From: Cheiracanthium punctorium
Taxonomy: Eukaryota > Arthropoda > Arachnida > Araneae > Cheiracanthiidae
DNA: 64,000 nt
Reading direction: 5' to 3'
Assembly: GCA_038373885.1 (NCBI GenBank)
Contig: JAWZYV010013289.1
Coordinates: 124,001-188,000 of the forward strand
Of the stretch, positions 23,356 to 35,214 are shown piece by piece (position 1 is the stretch's first letter; each line of letters opens with the position of its first letter). The position numbers and the translations under genes were made by a program. The notes under the pieces were generated by a model, which was not told where the DNA came from, ran no database searches, and saw nothing but the letters and a program-made list of their open reading frames with translations.

Positions 23356-25320
23356 CGAAAACTAAAAGAGGTAAATCAAAAATATTTCAGATTTGTTCTT
23401 TCCTTGGGTAAGGCAACACAATAAAAGAAAATCATGAAATTCTGAGATTGTGATGGGAACATTTTTCCACTGACCTGCCCGATTTGCTTTTGCAACGGCT
23501 CTTAAATGGATTGTATGTAGGCTCTGGAACTTCATCTCGAAATTCAAGATGTCAAGCCGATTAGTAAGCTTAATATCGCATGTTTACAAGTCATTGCGGT
23601 TGCTGTTGCCAGATGCACCATAAATCTATTTATCCGAAGTATCTGACTATCCGTGAACGAGAAATATCCGTCACTGATATTCTACGACACCATGGTGGTA
23701 GAGCCCCTGGCTCTGACTCTCTCTGAGTCTTGAAGCTGAGGGAACTGGTTTAGGTGACGTCTGCTGGTGGATTGAGACCGTGTGGACTTTGAATGGAAGA
23801 CAGGCGGCTTTCCTCGTGGTAGTAATAAACTTTGACTCATGATGAATAAAAGCATCCAATGATAAAAGGGTCCTCCGGACAATGATTCTACAATCCGATA
23901 AGTTAACTTTCTTTTGCATGCAATACTAACCTTAATTAATATTTTTTATCTTGTCAGCCACGTTAGTGATGTAGTGTCATCTAATTATTTAGTGTTAAGA
24001 TGTTTAATTAAAACTTCAGGAGAACACAAGCTCCTAATTAATCCTAATATTTTCTTGGACTATTTTATTATTTGGATATTTAAAAAATAAATTCATGAAT
24101 TGTATATGTAATAACCTAGTTTGGTTAAACGGGTGTTAAAAGATTAAACTGCAAAACATGTTATGAGCGATCTACTGTCACGTGTGTAAATTATTTGTAA
24201 TAATAAAAATTATAATAAGCAGCAATCCGGTTACTACGTTCAATACACAAGATTATTTACTATATTTATGTGTATTTCATTAGAGTTGTCCGATTTCTTT
24301 CACTATCGGTCCTTAATGGGTTTTGCACTAAATTTACACCTTAAGGTTTATTGTATAAACGGAATGTACTATATTTTGTAAATGCGATACGCTCAATATT
24401 CTTGGGAATCTGTATTTAACTTATCTTAGGATAAATTTGGACTATTTATATTAAAATAAATGGTAATTTTATGGCACATACAAAAATCCCAACACTTGCT
24501 TGTCTATTTTAATCTGAGGTGTCCAAGATAACCTGTTACCTGTATTCATGGAAACTGAAGTGAACGATATGGGTATCTCCGAAATAGCCAGAAAAAAATT
24601 ATACGTATTATATGCGGCTATTGTTAAGTAATTACCAACACATAGCAAAAAAAAGTTATTGAAACATTCCATTTAATTAACGCCTATTCAACGTCATTTG
24701 TGGTTCTTTACGACAAACTGTAAACGATGAGTACTACAACAACCCAGACTATTATAAGAACATTAAGATTTATTTAATTTTATGTTAAATAAGTTGAATC
24801 CAATTTGGACGGAAATATAATCTGGGTACACATGATAACAAGTTATCTCGCATCCATTTTCAGGCTGCGTAATGGAAGGAGTTTATCCTATTCGATACGC
24901 AAATGTGGGGCAGTTTTTCCTGAAAGGCCGTCATTTTCTTCTAAGGAATTTACCCCGTCTTACAAGGCGCATAAAATAGATCTAATAAACTTTCAAGTTG
25001 TGAGTTGCTTTCTTTTCAGTGAAAAAATAGATTAATATGGTATAGCATAATGATACAGAAAGGAGCAGACAAAGACATCGAAATATCTAAAAATTCCGAA
25101 TAATACATATTCTCTAAGAAAAAAGAGGTAAATAAAAAAAAATTCCATGAATCGACAAAAATTCGAATTATCCAAGTTTCACGTAAGAATTGTGCACACA
25201 TTTCGGGTAGTACCAAGGGTCCACCGTTTGTAGGAGCGTGGTTGAACCGTTTTTAGAACCCAAAACGTGCGTACTATTCATTCGACTTTTGTTTAAGCAA
25301 GTTTATAATAATATATCATA
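23356..25320. other. No firm gene; one weak open frame
   Basis: A minus-strand ATG frame at 23671-23919 (82 codons) lies in a GC-richer patch (about 23650-23900) and reads as a plausible but unrecognised peptide. An overlapping frame at 23682-23882 is equally plausible, so neither is convincing. The rest is AT-rich with no recognisable feature. Confidence 0.4.
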
Positions 25321-25325
25321 TGCAT

Positions 25326-26475
25326 TGTCACGTTGACACAACGTACATATTTTTTTAATGAAAAATTATTAATACAAATCCTAATTAATATTGTCTAAAT
25401 TTAAACTAATAATCTATTCTAAATCTAATTTAAAAGTTTTTAATAATAACTATCTTTTAAAGCTTTCATTTTTCCTCTTGGCCTTCTCAATTACAGCGCA
25501 TTAACGTACTTCTAAATCATTTCCCTCTTATCAGCTGCTTTGAAATAAAATAACAGTTGACGCCGGCTAAAAGAATAATCATAACACCTCTTCGCTCGCA
25601 TATGTTTTCTCTGCTCCGCTGAAACAGATGTGTTTGCGGTTTTCCTCTGCTGTGCAAGAAGCATATTGCTCGAAAAACACCTGCTAAAATTGTTCCAGAA
25701 AGTTCGGGCTCTTTTCTATAGGCACATGTTTTAACGGTTTTTTCTTTAGCAGTTGGAGAGTAATTTTTGGTGGGGTAAGCCACTCACTTCATGTGAGGAG
25801 GCTTTGCCCACCACGATGCGTTGCACGGATTAGCATCTATGCCGATCACTTTATGATGACGGAGGCGTTCACCCACCGAGGTACCAGGCCGCTTTAATAT
25901 GAACGCCGTGATGTTTTTGTCAACACGCTTCCCCAAGTTTACTTTTGAATGCAATGTATTGTAGAGTTTTAAATGTATAATCCTTCATTTTGAAAATTGG
26001 TGACTGTTCCAGTGAGAAAATAAAATAATATGTTTCAAGTTTAAAAGTGTTGAGTGAGACTCCTTATTTAAAGGGAATGTGGTCTTCAAAATGTGTTTTT
26101 CTCCTGAAGTAAAACGTGTTAGCCCAGTGTTCAAAGTGTTTGTGTGATCATGTTTCAGAAGAAGTAAAACGACATGCGCCTTCAAAAGCGAATTTCATTC
26201 TTGGTTTTGGAGTTTGTCCTTCCTCGTCGCTCTGATGAGGGATTTCTAGTGCATATGTGATTTCGTTCAGTGGGGAAAAAAAGCATGTTCACCTAAGGGG
26301 AATGGTTCTATTTTCGACATCGTTGCGAGTGTGAATTTAAAATGTGACCCACTATACGATCATGTTCTTAAAACTATGTCGCTCTCACTACAAAGTCGTA
26401 CCAGTTATAATCTTTACAAAATAATTCATCGTCTCCTTACGATCACCACCTTCCATCGTACATCTCCATAGGATA
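25326..26475 (+). repeat. 5' LTR
   Basis: Starts TGTCACGTTGACACAACG and ends ..CTCCATAGGATA. By eye it differs from the 3' LTR at about 18 bases and 2 single-base gaps over 1150 bp; about half of these differences fall within 26265-26370. The ends are TG..TA rather than the usual TG..CA. Short open frames on either strand here (for example 25517-25783) are conserved only because the LTRs are. Confidence 0.95.
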
Positions 26476-26479
26476 AAAT

Positions 26480-26497
26480 TGGTGCCGGTGAACCAGG
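26480..26497 (+). promoter_or_regulatory. Candidate tRNA primer-binding site
   Basis: TGGTGCCGGTGAACCAGG begins four bases after the 5' LTR. A TGG start a few bases inside the LTR is where minus-strand priming by the 3' CCA end of a tRNA is expected. I did not match it to a specific tRNA. Confidence 0.5.
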
Positions 26498-27062
26498 CAC
26501 GTTCCAACATCAGATAGTGTATTAAAATCGTCGTGATTTTCGTGCTCGTGCTACAGTGTGTGTTTTTTATTGCGGAATTTTGACGAAGGAAAAGAAAAAA
26601 TATTGCGTTTAAAACCTCTCCATTTCACTTCATGCTTTTTTTATTTTTATTTTTTACTGGGATCCCAACCTTTTTTTTGAATTTTTATTATATTATGTGT
26701 TAATACCTTTTTTTCTATTACGAGTAAGTGTTCATATAAATATATCTGGTATTATAGTTTTATGCATTATTTGAATTTTGATTAAAGTGATTGATATGAT
26801 TGATTGATTTTTTTGCTATAAATATATGCGTATATACATTTCATAAAAAGTAATTTTCTTCAGAATAATGAACATTATTTACATTTTTTGCATATATTTA
26901 TCTTATATTTTTTGCATATATCTTAATAGTTGATTATTTCTGAATAAACTGCTGAACCAGTTAAATAAATTAAGTAGATTTAAAAATGTTTATTTGTGCT
27001 CTAGAATTGATAAGTAGCAATTATATATTTTTTTTCATATTTTTATCTGTGCATAATTTTAA
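26498..27062 (+). other. Untranslated leader of the LTR element
   Basis: AT-rich leader between the primer site and gag, with T runs at about 26640-26690 and no open frame of note. It would hold packaging signals; none can be identified by eye. Confidence 0.5.
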
Positions 27063-27686
27063 ATGAGCTCAAAAGGAAAAAATAAAATAGTCAAATCGAC
27101 AAATATGTCTAATACAGTCATTCTTAATATTCCGCCTTTTCAAGGAGAAACTCATTTATTGGAGTTTTTCTTTAATCAAGTAAAGGACATACAGAATTTA
27201 AATAATTGGGATGATGCACAAACAAAATTATTTCTAAGTACTAAGTTTTCAGGTGCTGCTCTGCAATATTATGCAGAATCTCCTTTTTTTGCTGAGGCAG
27301 AAACTATTAATGAAATTCATGTACAATTTCAAAATTTCTTTGGAACTAATAATACTCAGGCTAATATAAGCCAGTTACATAGTCTAAGTTTACTTCCTAA
27401 TGAATCCATGGTGAACCTATCCCATCGCTTAGATCTAATTACTAAGAAGGTTTACAGCAACATATCTGACAAAGAAGCGTTTGATACGATAAAATTTAAT
27501 TACTTTCTTAATGCAATTCCTCGTGATATCAGAAAAATATTACAAATCGAAAAAGTAAATAAGTATGATAAGGCTGTTTCCCGAGCTCATGAATTGCAGC
27601 AAATTAATTCTGCTAATTCCCCACCTCGAGCTCAGTCCTCCCAAATAAGATCATTAACCGAAGAAGTATACTCACTAAAAAATTGA
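27063..27686 (+). CDS. gag: Gag polyprotein, N-terminal part
   Basis: Gag forms the particle in which the RNA is reverse-transcribed. The frame has 207 codons from the first ATG after the leader. Residues ~20-170 have the retrotransposon-gag pattern: 'IPPFQGE' near the start, 'NNWDDAQ' and 'FLSTKFSGAALQYY' helices, then 'QFQNFFG' and a 'LHSLSLLPNESM' segment. The usual C-terminal CCHC knuckle is missing because the frame stops at 27684-27686, just where it overlaps the RNase H remnant in the next frame. That junction marks the deletion that removed the end of gag, protease and reverse transcriptase. The domain call is from pattern, not a search. Confidence 0.82.
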   Translation: MSSKGKNKIVKSTNMSNTVILNIPPFQGETHLLEFFFNQVKDIQNLNNWDDAQTKLFLSTKFSGAALQYYAESPFFAEAETINEIHVQFQNFFGTNNTQANISQLHSLSLLPNESMVNLSHRLDLITKKVYSNISDKEAFDTIKFNYFLNAIPRDIRKILQIEKVNKYDKAVSRAHELQQINSANSPPRAQSSQIRSLTEEVYSLKN

Positions 27687-29573
27687 ATTAAAGGCTCTAC
27701 ATGACTCTGTTTTAGCATTTAAACATTTTCTATACAATCGAGAATTTATTGTTATGTCAGACAGTAAGCCATTAAAGCACTATAGAAAAACTACTTCTCC
27801 TGCTGATCTCACTACAAAATGGCTATGCGAATTAAGTGAATATACTTTTAATTTCAAACACATTCCTGGTAATTAAAATCTTTTGGCTGATTACTTTTCA
27901 CATCTTGAAGAAACGCCACCACACCATGACATAAATTCTCAACCAAGCACTCTAAATTTAAATAATGATGTACTTCCTGTCATTGATGATGCAATTCCTG
28001 AAACACCTGATAATTTTGAACATATTAATTATTTAAATGTTTCTGAGTCTTCGCTACAAGACCCACTTTTAGAAATTTCTTGTAAGACATTTCTTGATGA
28101 ACAACAAAAAGACAAAACTATTTCAAAAATTATAAGTGATTTGGAATCCAATAACAACAGCAACAACAATAAATGTTATTTTCTATATCCTCATAATAAA
28201 TTATTGTACTATGCTAAAGAATCTTCATCTTTGGAAATTCATCCTACTATTGTTGTTCCTAACTCTCTAAAGAAAAAAGTTTTGGCCATTGCCCATTTAC
28301 CACATTTTGGTATTGCAAAAACATATGAATTTTTAGAAAGTGATTCCATCAACCTTTCAAGTTATTAGGCAAGTTGGAGTGTATAGGCTGATTAATTTTA
28401 TTTTTTACCAACTATGCGAAAAATTCCAGAGCTTCCAGTCCTGGGTTCGATTCCCAGCTCTGGAATTTTTCGCATAGTTGGTAAAAAATAAAATTAATCA
28501 GCCTATACACTCCAACTTGCCTAAAAACATATGAATTTCTTCGACAGCGTTATTTTTGGTTTGGTATGTATGCTGATACAGTTAACTTTATTAATTCATG
28601 TACTAAATGCATAACTTTAAAATCTCATGCTACTCCACCTATTCCTTTGCAAAATAATCACATACCTGAAAAACCTAATGAAGTAATTTCCATGGACATT
28701 CTTGGACCTCTAAATAATGGAAAACATATTCTTACAATAATTGATCATTTTACTCGTTTTCTACAGCTCTATCTCTTAAACTCTATTACTACTGATGCTG
28801 TTGCTAACTGTTTATTTTCGTACATTTCAACTTTTGGCAGACCTGCCATTATACTTACTGACTTAGGTACTCAATTTACTGGTGCTGTTTTTGAAACCTT
28901 TAACAAAGTTTTTGGAATTAAATTAAGACATACTACTTCTGGACACCCATAGGCTAATTCAATTAGCGAGAGAATCAATACCTCAATTAAATCAACTGTA
29001 AATGCTCTAATTCAAGATGGTTATAACTTTGCTCATGCTATAAATATTCATGTAAATATGTATAATGCTTCTACACATTTTTCTACTCAATTTTCTCCTA
29101 ATGTAATACAATTTGGAAGAGAGTTGCCTATGATTTTTGACACGTATGACCCACAGCTACAGTTTCATCATTTAGATAAAGCTCATTATCTGTCTCAAGT
29201 AATGTCTACCCTGAAGCGAATTTATACTGATACATATTCTAATCTGAAGTCTGCACAATATGAACAAAATTTAAAGAAAAATGAAAATGCCAAGCTTAGA
29301 TTTCTTTTCCCTGGTGATATTGTTTACTTAAAGTCTAAAGATAAATATAATAAACATCTTACTGGACCTTATAAGGTTATACAAAAATATTATCCTGTTA
29401 TTTATTCAATTCAATTATTAGACAATCCTGACACTTCAGTTCGCAAAATGCATATTGATAGGTTAAAACTTGCTCCTCCTCGAAGGTCTTTACTTAACGA
29501 CTTGCCTATTATTGATAGTCACTATCAGGTTCCTACTTCACACTCTTATAATTTTAGGCCACGTAAAAATTAA
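27685..29573 (+). pseudogene. pol: Pol remnant: RNase H end plus integrase, broken
   Basis: From 27685 the frame encodes the end of Gypsy RNase H ('VMSDSKPL', then 'FKHIPGN'), followed by an in-frame TAA at 27874-27876. A linker leads to the integrase: zinc-binding region with 'IAHLPHFG' and 'CTKC', then the catalytic core with the first Asp in 'SMDILGPL', the second in 'LTDLGTQF' and the Glu in 'SISERI'. A 190-bp insertion with a 16-bp duplication (28317-28538) shifts the frame, and a TAG lies at 28950-28952 between the second Asp and the Glu. A chromatin-facing C-terminal region ('GDIVYLKSKDK', 'GPYKVI') ends at 29573. The catalytic triad is present but split over several pieces. Confidence 0.85.
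28317..28538. mobile_element. Snap-back SINE-like insertion with 16-bp target duplication
   Basis: AAAAACATATGAATTT occurs at 28317-28332 and 28523-28538. The 190 bp between consist of 32 unique bases and a perfect palindrome: arms 28365-28433 and 28456-28524 are exact reverse complements (69 of 69). The 22-base loop with adjoining bases contains CTGGGTTCGATTCCCAG, a perfect tRNA T-arm (5-bp stem, 7-base loop) whose GGTTCGATTCC is a consensus B box. The insertion plus duplication is 206 bp, which exactly accounts for the frame change in integrase. A LINE-mobilised tRNA-SINE copied back on itself is the likeliest origin. Confidence 0.9.
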
Positions 29574-30425
29574 TTTAACCTTTTTTTGCTTTTTTACTGG
29601 GCAATTTCAATGCGAACAGCCTGATCAACTGTTTGTATTGAACCTGTTCCTTCTTTTAACTGCTATAATATATTTAAAATAATTTTTAATTTACCATAAT
29701 TCGCTTGTGACATCTTGGTGTGGCAGTTTAGATTCCCCAATGTGGCAAACATTGACAATTTTTTTCTTCTACTGTCCTATCCCCCCTTCTCCTCTAGTAA
29801 TTGGAAGAGATCCCATTTGATGTAAGGGAAATCAAACTATTGCACTCATTTTTTTCTCTCAAATAAGTAAAATAAAATAAAATAAAGACATGAGTAAGTT
29901 TGTGTTGTTTCTATAATGTGAAATATGATATAAAGTAAATGTATATATTTTGCATGTCCTTTTTCTTTCAAGATAGCATTTTTTTTACATTTTTAAATAA
30001 GAACAATGTTGTATTGAAATCCTTTTGAATGGCTACAAGTGGTACCACTTCAAAAAAAAAATCAGAGCTCTTTCCTTTTATATATATAACAAATCCCGGG
30101 TTACCTTTTTATTGAAAATTTTATTGAATTTTTGTGTGTAATATTATCTTTATTTTGATATCATATACTATTGAAATATGTATATGCAAGAACTGTTGAC
30201 AAACTTTTTCAGCTGACAATATCAGCAATGCAGGAACCTGAGCACAGTTTTAGATTTCGTGATTTTTTAGTATAGACTGAATCATGTAAAATCAAGACGG
30301 ACAATTTTAAGGTTTTCTGCAAGAACTTTATGCAATTTTTTAATATTACTGGACTTTGATTGATATACTATTTTAATATTTATACTGAACATGTAATTTT
30401 TTTTCTGAAAACTTGTGGGAGTATA
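29574..30425 (+). other. 3' untranslated part of the LTR element
   Basis: AT-rich sequence between the pol remnant and the 3' LTR. There is no strong polypurine tract; the bases before the LTR are ACTTGTGGGAGTATA, a weak candidate for plus-strand priming. No gene. Confidence 0.5.
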
Positions 30426-31575
30426 TGTCACGTTGACAGAACGTGCATATTTTTTTAATGAAAAATTATTAATACAAATCCTAATTAATATTGTCTAAAT
30501 TTAAACTAATAATCTATTCTAAATCTAATTTAAAAGTTTTTAATAATAACTATCTTTTAAAGCTTTCATTTTTCCTCTTGGCCTTCTCAATTACAGCGCA
30601 TTAACGTACTTCTAAATCATTTCCCTCTTATCAGCTGCTTTGAAATAAAATAACAGTTGACGCCGGCTAAAAGAATAATCATAACACCTCTTCGCTCGCA
30701 TATGTTTTCTCTGCTCCGCTGAAACAGATGTGTTTGCGGTTTTCCTCTGCTGTGCAAGAAGCATATTGCTCGAAAAACACCTGCTAAAATTGTTCCAGAA
30801 AGTTCGGGCTCTTTCTATAGACACATGTTTTAACGGTTTTTTCTTTAGCAGTTGGAGAGTAATTTTTGGTGGGGCAAGCCACTCACTTCATGTGAGGAGG
30901 CTTTGCCCACCACGACGCGTTGCACGGATTAGCATCTATGCCGATCACTTTATGGTGACGGAGGCGTTCACCCACCGAGGTACCAGGCCGCTTTAATATG
31001 AACGCCGTGATGTTTTTGTCAACACGCTTCCCCAAGTTTACTTTTGAATGCAATGTATTGTAGAGTTTTAAATGTATAATCCTTCATTTTGAAAATTGGT
31101 GACTGTTCCAGTGAGAAAATAAAATAATATGTTTCAAGTTTAAAAGTGTTGAGTGAGACTCCTTATTTAAAGGGAATGTGGTCTTCAAAATGTGTTTTTC
31201 TCCTGAAGTAAAACGTGTTAGCCCAGTGTTCAAAGTGTTTGTGTGATCATGTTTCAGAAGAAGTAAAACGACATGCGCCATCAAAAGCGAATTTCATTCT
31301 TGGTTTTGGAGTTTGTCCTTCCTCGTCGCTCTGATGAGGGATTTCTAGTGCATATGTGATTTCGTTCAGTGGGGAAGAAAAGCATGTTCTACCTAAGGGG
31401 AATAATCCTCCTTTCAACATCGTTGCGAGTGTGAATTTAAAATGTGAACCACTATACGATCGTCTTCTTAAAACTATGTCGCTCTCACTACAAAGTCGTA
31501 CCAGTTATAATCTTTACAAAATAATTCATCGTCTCCTTACGATCACCACCTTCCATCGTACATCTCCATAGGATA
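30426..31575 (+). repeat. 3' LTR
   Basis: Starts TGTCACGTTGACAGAACG and ends ..CTCCATAGGATA, the same 1150-bp length as the 5' LTR. It is followed by the TGCAT duplication. The high identity to the 5' LTR means recent insertion. Confidence 0.95.
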
Positions 31576-31580
31576 TGCAT

Positions 31581-32194
31581 ATAAGCATTTAACGGCGTTT
31601 CCTTGCTTAACCTGTTCGCTCTCATTATTGAAAAGATGCAAGGGAGAATACTATCCTTCTTTGACAAATGTTGCTTCTCAGTATGGGTCTTAAAATGCCC
31701 CTTCCCTCAGATGGCGCTAGCCCAGTCACTGGCCCTCAGCGGAACATTCAAAAACGTATGCTGCAGAAACATAAATGGAGTTTTTAGAGTACGGAACTGA
31801 AGCTTTTGCGCCCCTCTTTGCCAGAATAGACAACAATGATATCTCGAAAATATAGTGTCCCTTGTGTATGCTGCGCCCAGGGATAGATGCCGCTTCTAGC
31901 TACGCTACTGCTCAGTTAAGAAGCAATGCTCGTCAAAAAGGGCAGTCTTCGCCTTTGCATCTTTCCAATGATGAGAGTAAATCGGTTAAACATGGGTTCA
32001 TCATTAAAAATGAGTGGGGGGGGGGCATAACCCATTTATAGTAAAATGTTTTGTCATGCTTATCGCCCCCCAGTCAGTGACGGAGTGAGCATATATAACT
32101 GCTGCCTGGGGCGTGATATAAACCCCTTGCCTCTCCCTCGCTGCACCACTGCCTCCACCCCCTGGACACTTTTCACTATCCAATGGTTTGTTTG
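31581..32194. other. No gene; repeat debris
   Basis: A word near 31893-31915, GCTAGAAGCG..GTAGCG-type on the minus strand, resembles the end of a CAGTAGCGTAG-type hAT-like element. Open frames at 31603-31800 and 32046-32246 show no domain. Confidence 0.4.
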
Positions 32195-32370
32195 GTTAAG
32201 GCAACGCTACACGTGGGCGATCTGCCTAGGATGGTGGGCGCCTTAGTCGGAGGACTTTCTAAGGGGTTCTAACGCGTATTCTCGTCACATCTGGAGAAAA
32301 TCGTCTAAAACTCCAGATCGTTAGATCGGCAGCTCCGCGATGGGACCCGAATCCAGGACCTTCAGCCTTA
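32195..32370 (-). mobile_element. tRNA-SINE fragment, body and part of head
   Basis: It shares a core with 51905-52140: minus-strand CGCGTTAGAACCCCTTAGAAAG, TCCTCCGACTAAGGC and ATCCTAGGCAGAT, plus the head-proximal GGACCCGAAT.CAGGACCTTCA, which is a B-box region in reverse. The tRNA head beyond it is missing. Confidence 0.65.
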
Positions 32371-33735
32371 GTTATACAATATTCAGACTATTTTCTTTAC
32401 ATATACTTGATAAATTATTATGAGCTACTTTCGGTCTAAATGAATAGTGCGTAATTATATTCATATTTCTTACGAACATAAAATAAGAAGCACTTCACTT
32501 TCCAGAACAATTGAGAAAAATGAAGATCACAACTTCACACCAAAAGCAAAAACTATATTAATATAATAAAATTTAATATAATAGTTATTACTGCAAATTT
32601 TAATCTGAATAATTACAATATACACACACAGATATATATATATATATATATATTTATATTATGAGCATAAAATATTTGACACGAAGTTAACAGTGGGGGG
32701 GGGATATGCCGTTACACTGGGTACGGCACCAGTTAGATGTTTTGAAAATCGGCGAGTTTCATTAAAACGGAAGTGGTGCGATTTTTAGTACATTAAGTTA
32801 TAGCAACCAGTAACCCAACCTTTTCTGTCTTTTCACATATCTTGAACACGCTGTGCGACGGGGAATTTTCATTTGATGTATTTCGTACCTGTGAAGAACC
32901 CGTTTTAGGATACAAAGTCCTCAGGGTTTAGGATACAAGTTCCTCATTGTTGTACAGCTTTCCGAAAGGTTAAATTGGTATTTTCAAACTGTTCCAGACG
33001 ACTAACGAGATGTCACCGTTAGGAATAGTTATTTTAATAACACTATTTCAACGGGGAAATCTTGTTGGTTCACAATAACATTGGGTGCCTTGGATATTGC
33101 CTTAAAGAGTTGGGAAAATAACAGATAAATTTTTACTTATACTGTTTTTAATATACATACTCTCATAGCGTATTATAGTGTATAAAAGTATTTTCCTTCA
33201 AAAAATTTGAGTCATGTAGGTACAACAGGTATATAGAAATTTCTTTTCAGAATAGCTAACATCGAAAAAATCATTTGATCAAAACAAAAAGGAAAAATAA
33301 AGCAAAATGTTACTCTAAAGTTATGTGTAACCATATATATAGTGCAATTTTATTTATTATTACTTCCTATAAGATTTGGATTAATATATACATTTATATA
33401 TTATATATACATACATATATCAAATGTAAAGTATTACAACTCATTTATAAAATGCCTCTATTATGAGGCCTAGGACCAATATTTCACGAGATTTCTAGAA
33501 ACCCATAAAAAAACAATGGGGAAACCAAAACCTCCGTATCTCCGGTTCTAGTTGCTGATTTTGATGCAACAAAAAGCAAAATTTAACTATTTGAAGCGTA
33601 GAATACTAATTTTTAACTATTTTAAGCCCCGCTGTTCTGTAACAGTACGTATTTTTTCGTCTTCGTAGTGGAAACATCGATTGGCTTAATCCTTAACTCT
33701 CCTAATCTCTAACTTCCTCTTCCATGGTTATATCT
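32371..33735. other. No gene; microsatellites only
   Basis: A (TA)n run at about 32632-32652, a G run at about 32694-32702 and another TA-rich patch at 33390-33420. No coding or repeat family recognised. Confidence 0.5.
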
Positions 33736-34190
33736 CTAATCTCCCTCCTGGTCTTCATCCATGCTCTCAATAATTACATATTCTACCTCCGTATCCCTCC
33801 CCTCTGTTCCAGGCTCCAGCTCTGGCTTCAGCTCAACAAGTTTTTTTTTACCCTATCTGCCTCCTGAGCCGCAATTTCAGCAAAAGTCCTCTGGGTCTTC
33901 ACCTCAGTCATCATATTATTTAGCTGTCTAACTTTCTCATTATATCTGTTAGAGACAATAACCCCAAAGTTATAAAAATCATTCATAATATTTGTTAGTT
34001 CATCTCCCACCTGGATAGTGAACGACTTACTAGCTCTCGCATCTGTTACAACCGTAGAAAACCTCTTCTAAGTCTATTAAGGATCCCCAGGGCCCCCTTT
34101 TCGGTAATTCTTGGCTCCAGTGTCACGTCCAAAGGAATCTCTGAAACCAACGGTGCATCCATAGCCGTCAGACTCGTAATTGCCCACTTA
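33736..34190 (-). pseudogene. Possible non-LTR retrotransposon ORF1 remnant
   Basis: Two or three minus-strand frames, joined by frame slips near 34080 and in the A run at 33840-33850, give a protein-like segment: a 'IPLDVTLEPRI' part, then a helical stretch 'NIMNDFYNF..NEKVRQLN', then 'RTFAEIAAQEA', then an acidic tail ending at a TAG at 33736-33738. The layout (helices followed by a T(F/Y)A(E/Q)(I/V)A motif) is like ORF1 of the non-LTR element at 41-47 kb ('KPTYAQVASVVG'). This resemblance is weak and inferred; a host pseudogene is possible. Confidence 0.35.
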
Positions 34191-35214
34191 CGATACAAAT
34201 ATCAATATCGGCCCAAAAAACAGAAACAAAAACGAGGTGTACCCCAGAAACTATAACTGTGGAATAATGTCTCGAACCGATTAATACCCTATATTCACAA
34301 CTAGTACTATTAAAAGATCTTTAGAACAGGAGCAGAAGATAAATAAGGGAAATATCATATACTATACACCAGTGCAAGCGAAAAATGTAAGGCGCAACTA
34401 AACAAGTTGCGGAGAAACTGAGATTATAATGCTGTGTTTATGCAGTAGTATACACACACACACACACACAGCAAGCAACATACGCAATACAAGCACACTA
34501 TAGACAATACAAGCATACTATAGGCAATATAAATTTTATCTTACACAGGCTCAGCAAACTAGGAAAACTGAAGCCAGTTGGTAGGACTAAATAAGATTTA
34601 AATTAAAAGTATTATATAAACATTTATCTAATAAACAGTTCCCCAGAACGAAAAAAAGAAGTTCAATTAAATATGGTATAGACGTCGAAAAGTCTGAAAA
34701 ATAAGCACTTGATCTTGAATTATTATATATTCTTGAGTATAAGCACACATATTCTTGAGTATAACCAATAAATACTTTTATTTATTGAAAATTACTATAA
34801 CAAATTAGAAGAAATTGACGAAAATCCAGGATCAACATTTATGTCAGTAGAACAGCCATCGGATAAAGTCAATGCACAAACTTCTGTATGAATTCACCAT
34901 CACAGTTAGATAAATCACTGATAATTAAATGTTACCTGAGGTAATAAGGTATCATACAAATGTAGAAATAGAAAATCCATAGGAAAGCACAATATTTCAG
35001 TTTAAAAAATAAAGAAAAAAACACAAGAGTAAGCTGTCACGTCAGCAGCAAGGGCATTTCCCACGTAAACACACAAGTTTTACAAATACGCCCATTTACT
35101 ACCAACTAAAAATATCCCATAAAAATGTACGACATATTCGTGATTCGCATGCCTTAATTAACTAAATTAAACATTACAAATTAAAATATAATTAATATTT
35201 TAGGCTATCGGAAG
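34191..35214. other. No gene; possible 3' end of the decayed Gypsy element
   Basis: AT-rich DNA with a (CA)n run at about 34452-34470. If the decayed Gypsy element kept a 3' LTR it should be here, but I found no sequence repeated beyond 39240 on the other side. Confidence 0.4.

Larger units (their letters stand above)
25326..31575 (+). mobile_element. Gypsy-type LTR retrotransposon, internally deleted
   Basis: Two direct 1150-bp LTRs (25326-26475 and 30426-31575) bound it, flanked by a 5-bp duplication, TGCAT, at 25321-25325 and 31576-31580. The border could be shifted by one base to give ATGCAT. Order inside: leader with a primer-site-like TGGTGCCGG, gag, RNase H remnant, integrase. The RNase H before integrase order is the Gypsy arrangement. 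Protease and reverse transcriptase are absent: gag runs directly into RNase H at about 27685. Stops at 27874 and 28950 and a 190-bp insertion further break pol. It cannot move unaided. Confidence 0.93.

Noticed and set aside
25517..26185. Open frames in the LTRs, present in both copies
   Set aside because: They are conserved only because the LTRs are nearly identical; they have indel differences between copies and no recognisable protein pattern.
28434..28463. Possible tRNA gene in the palindrome loop
   Set aside because: Only the T arm and B box are present; no A box, D arm or anticodon arm. The rest is palindrome arm.
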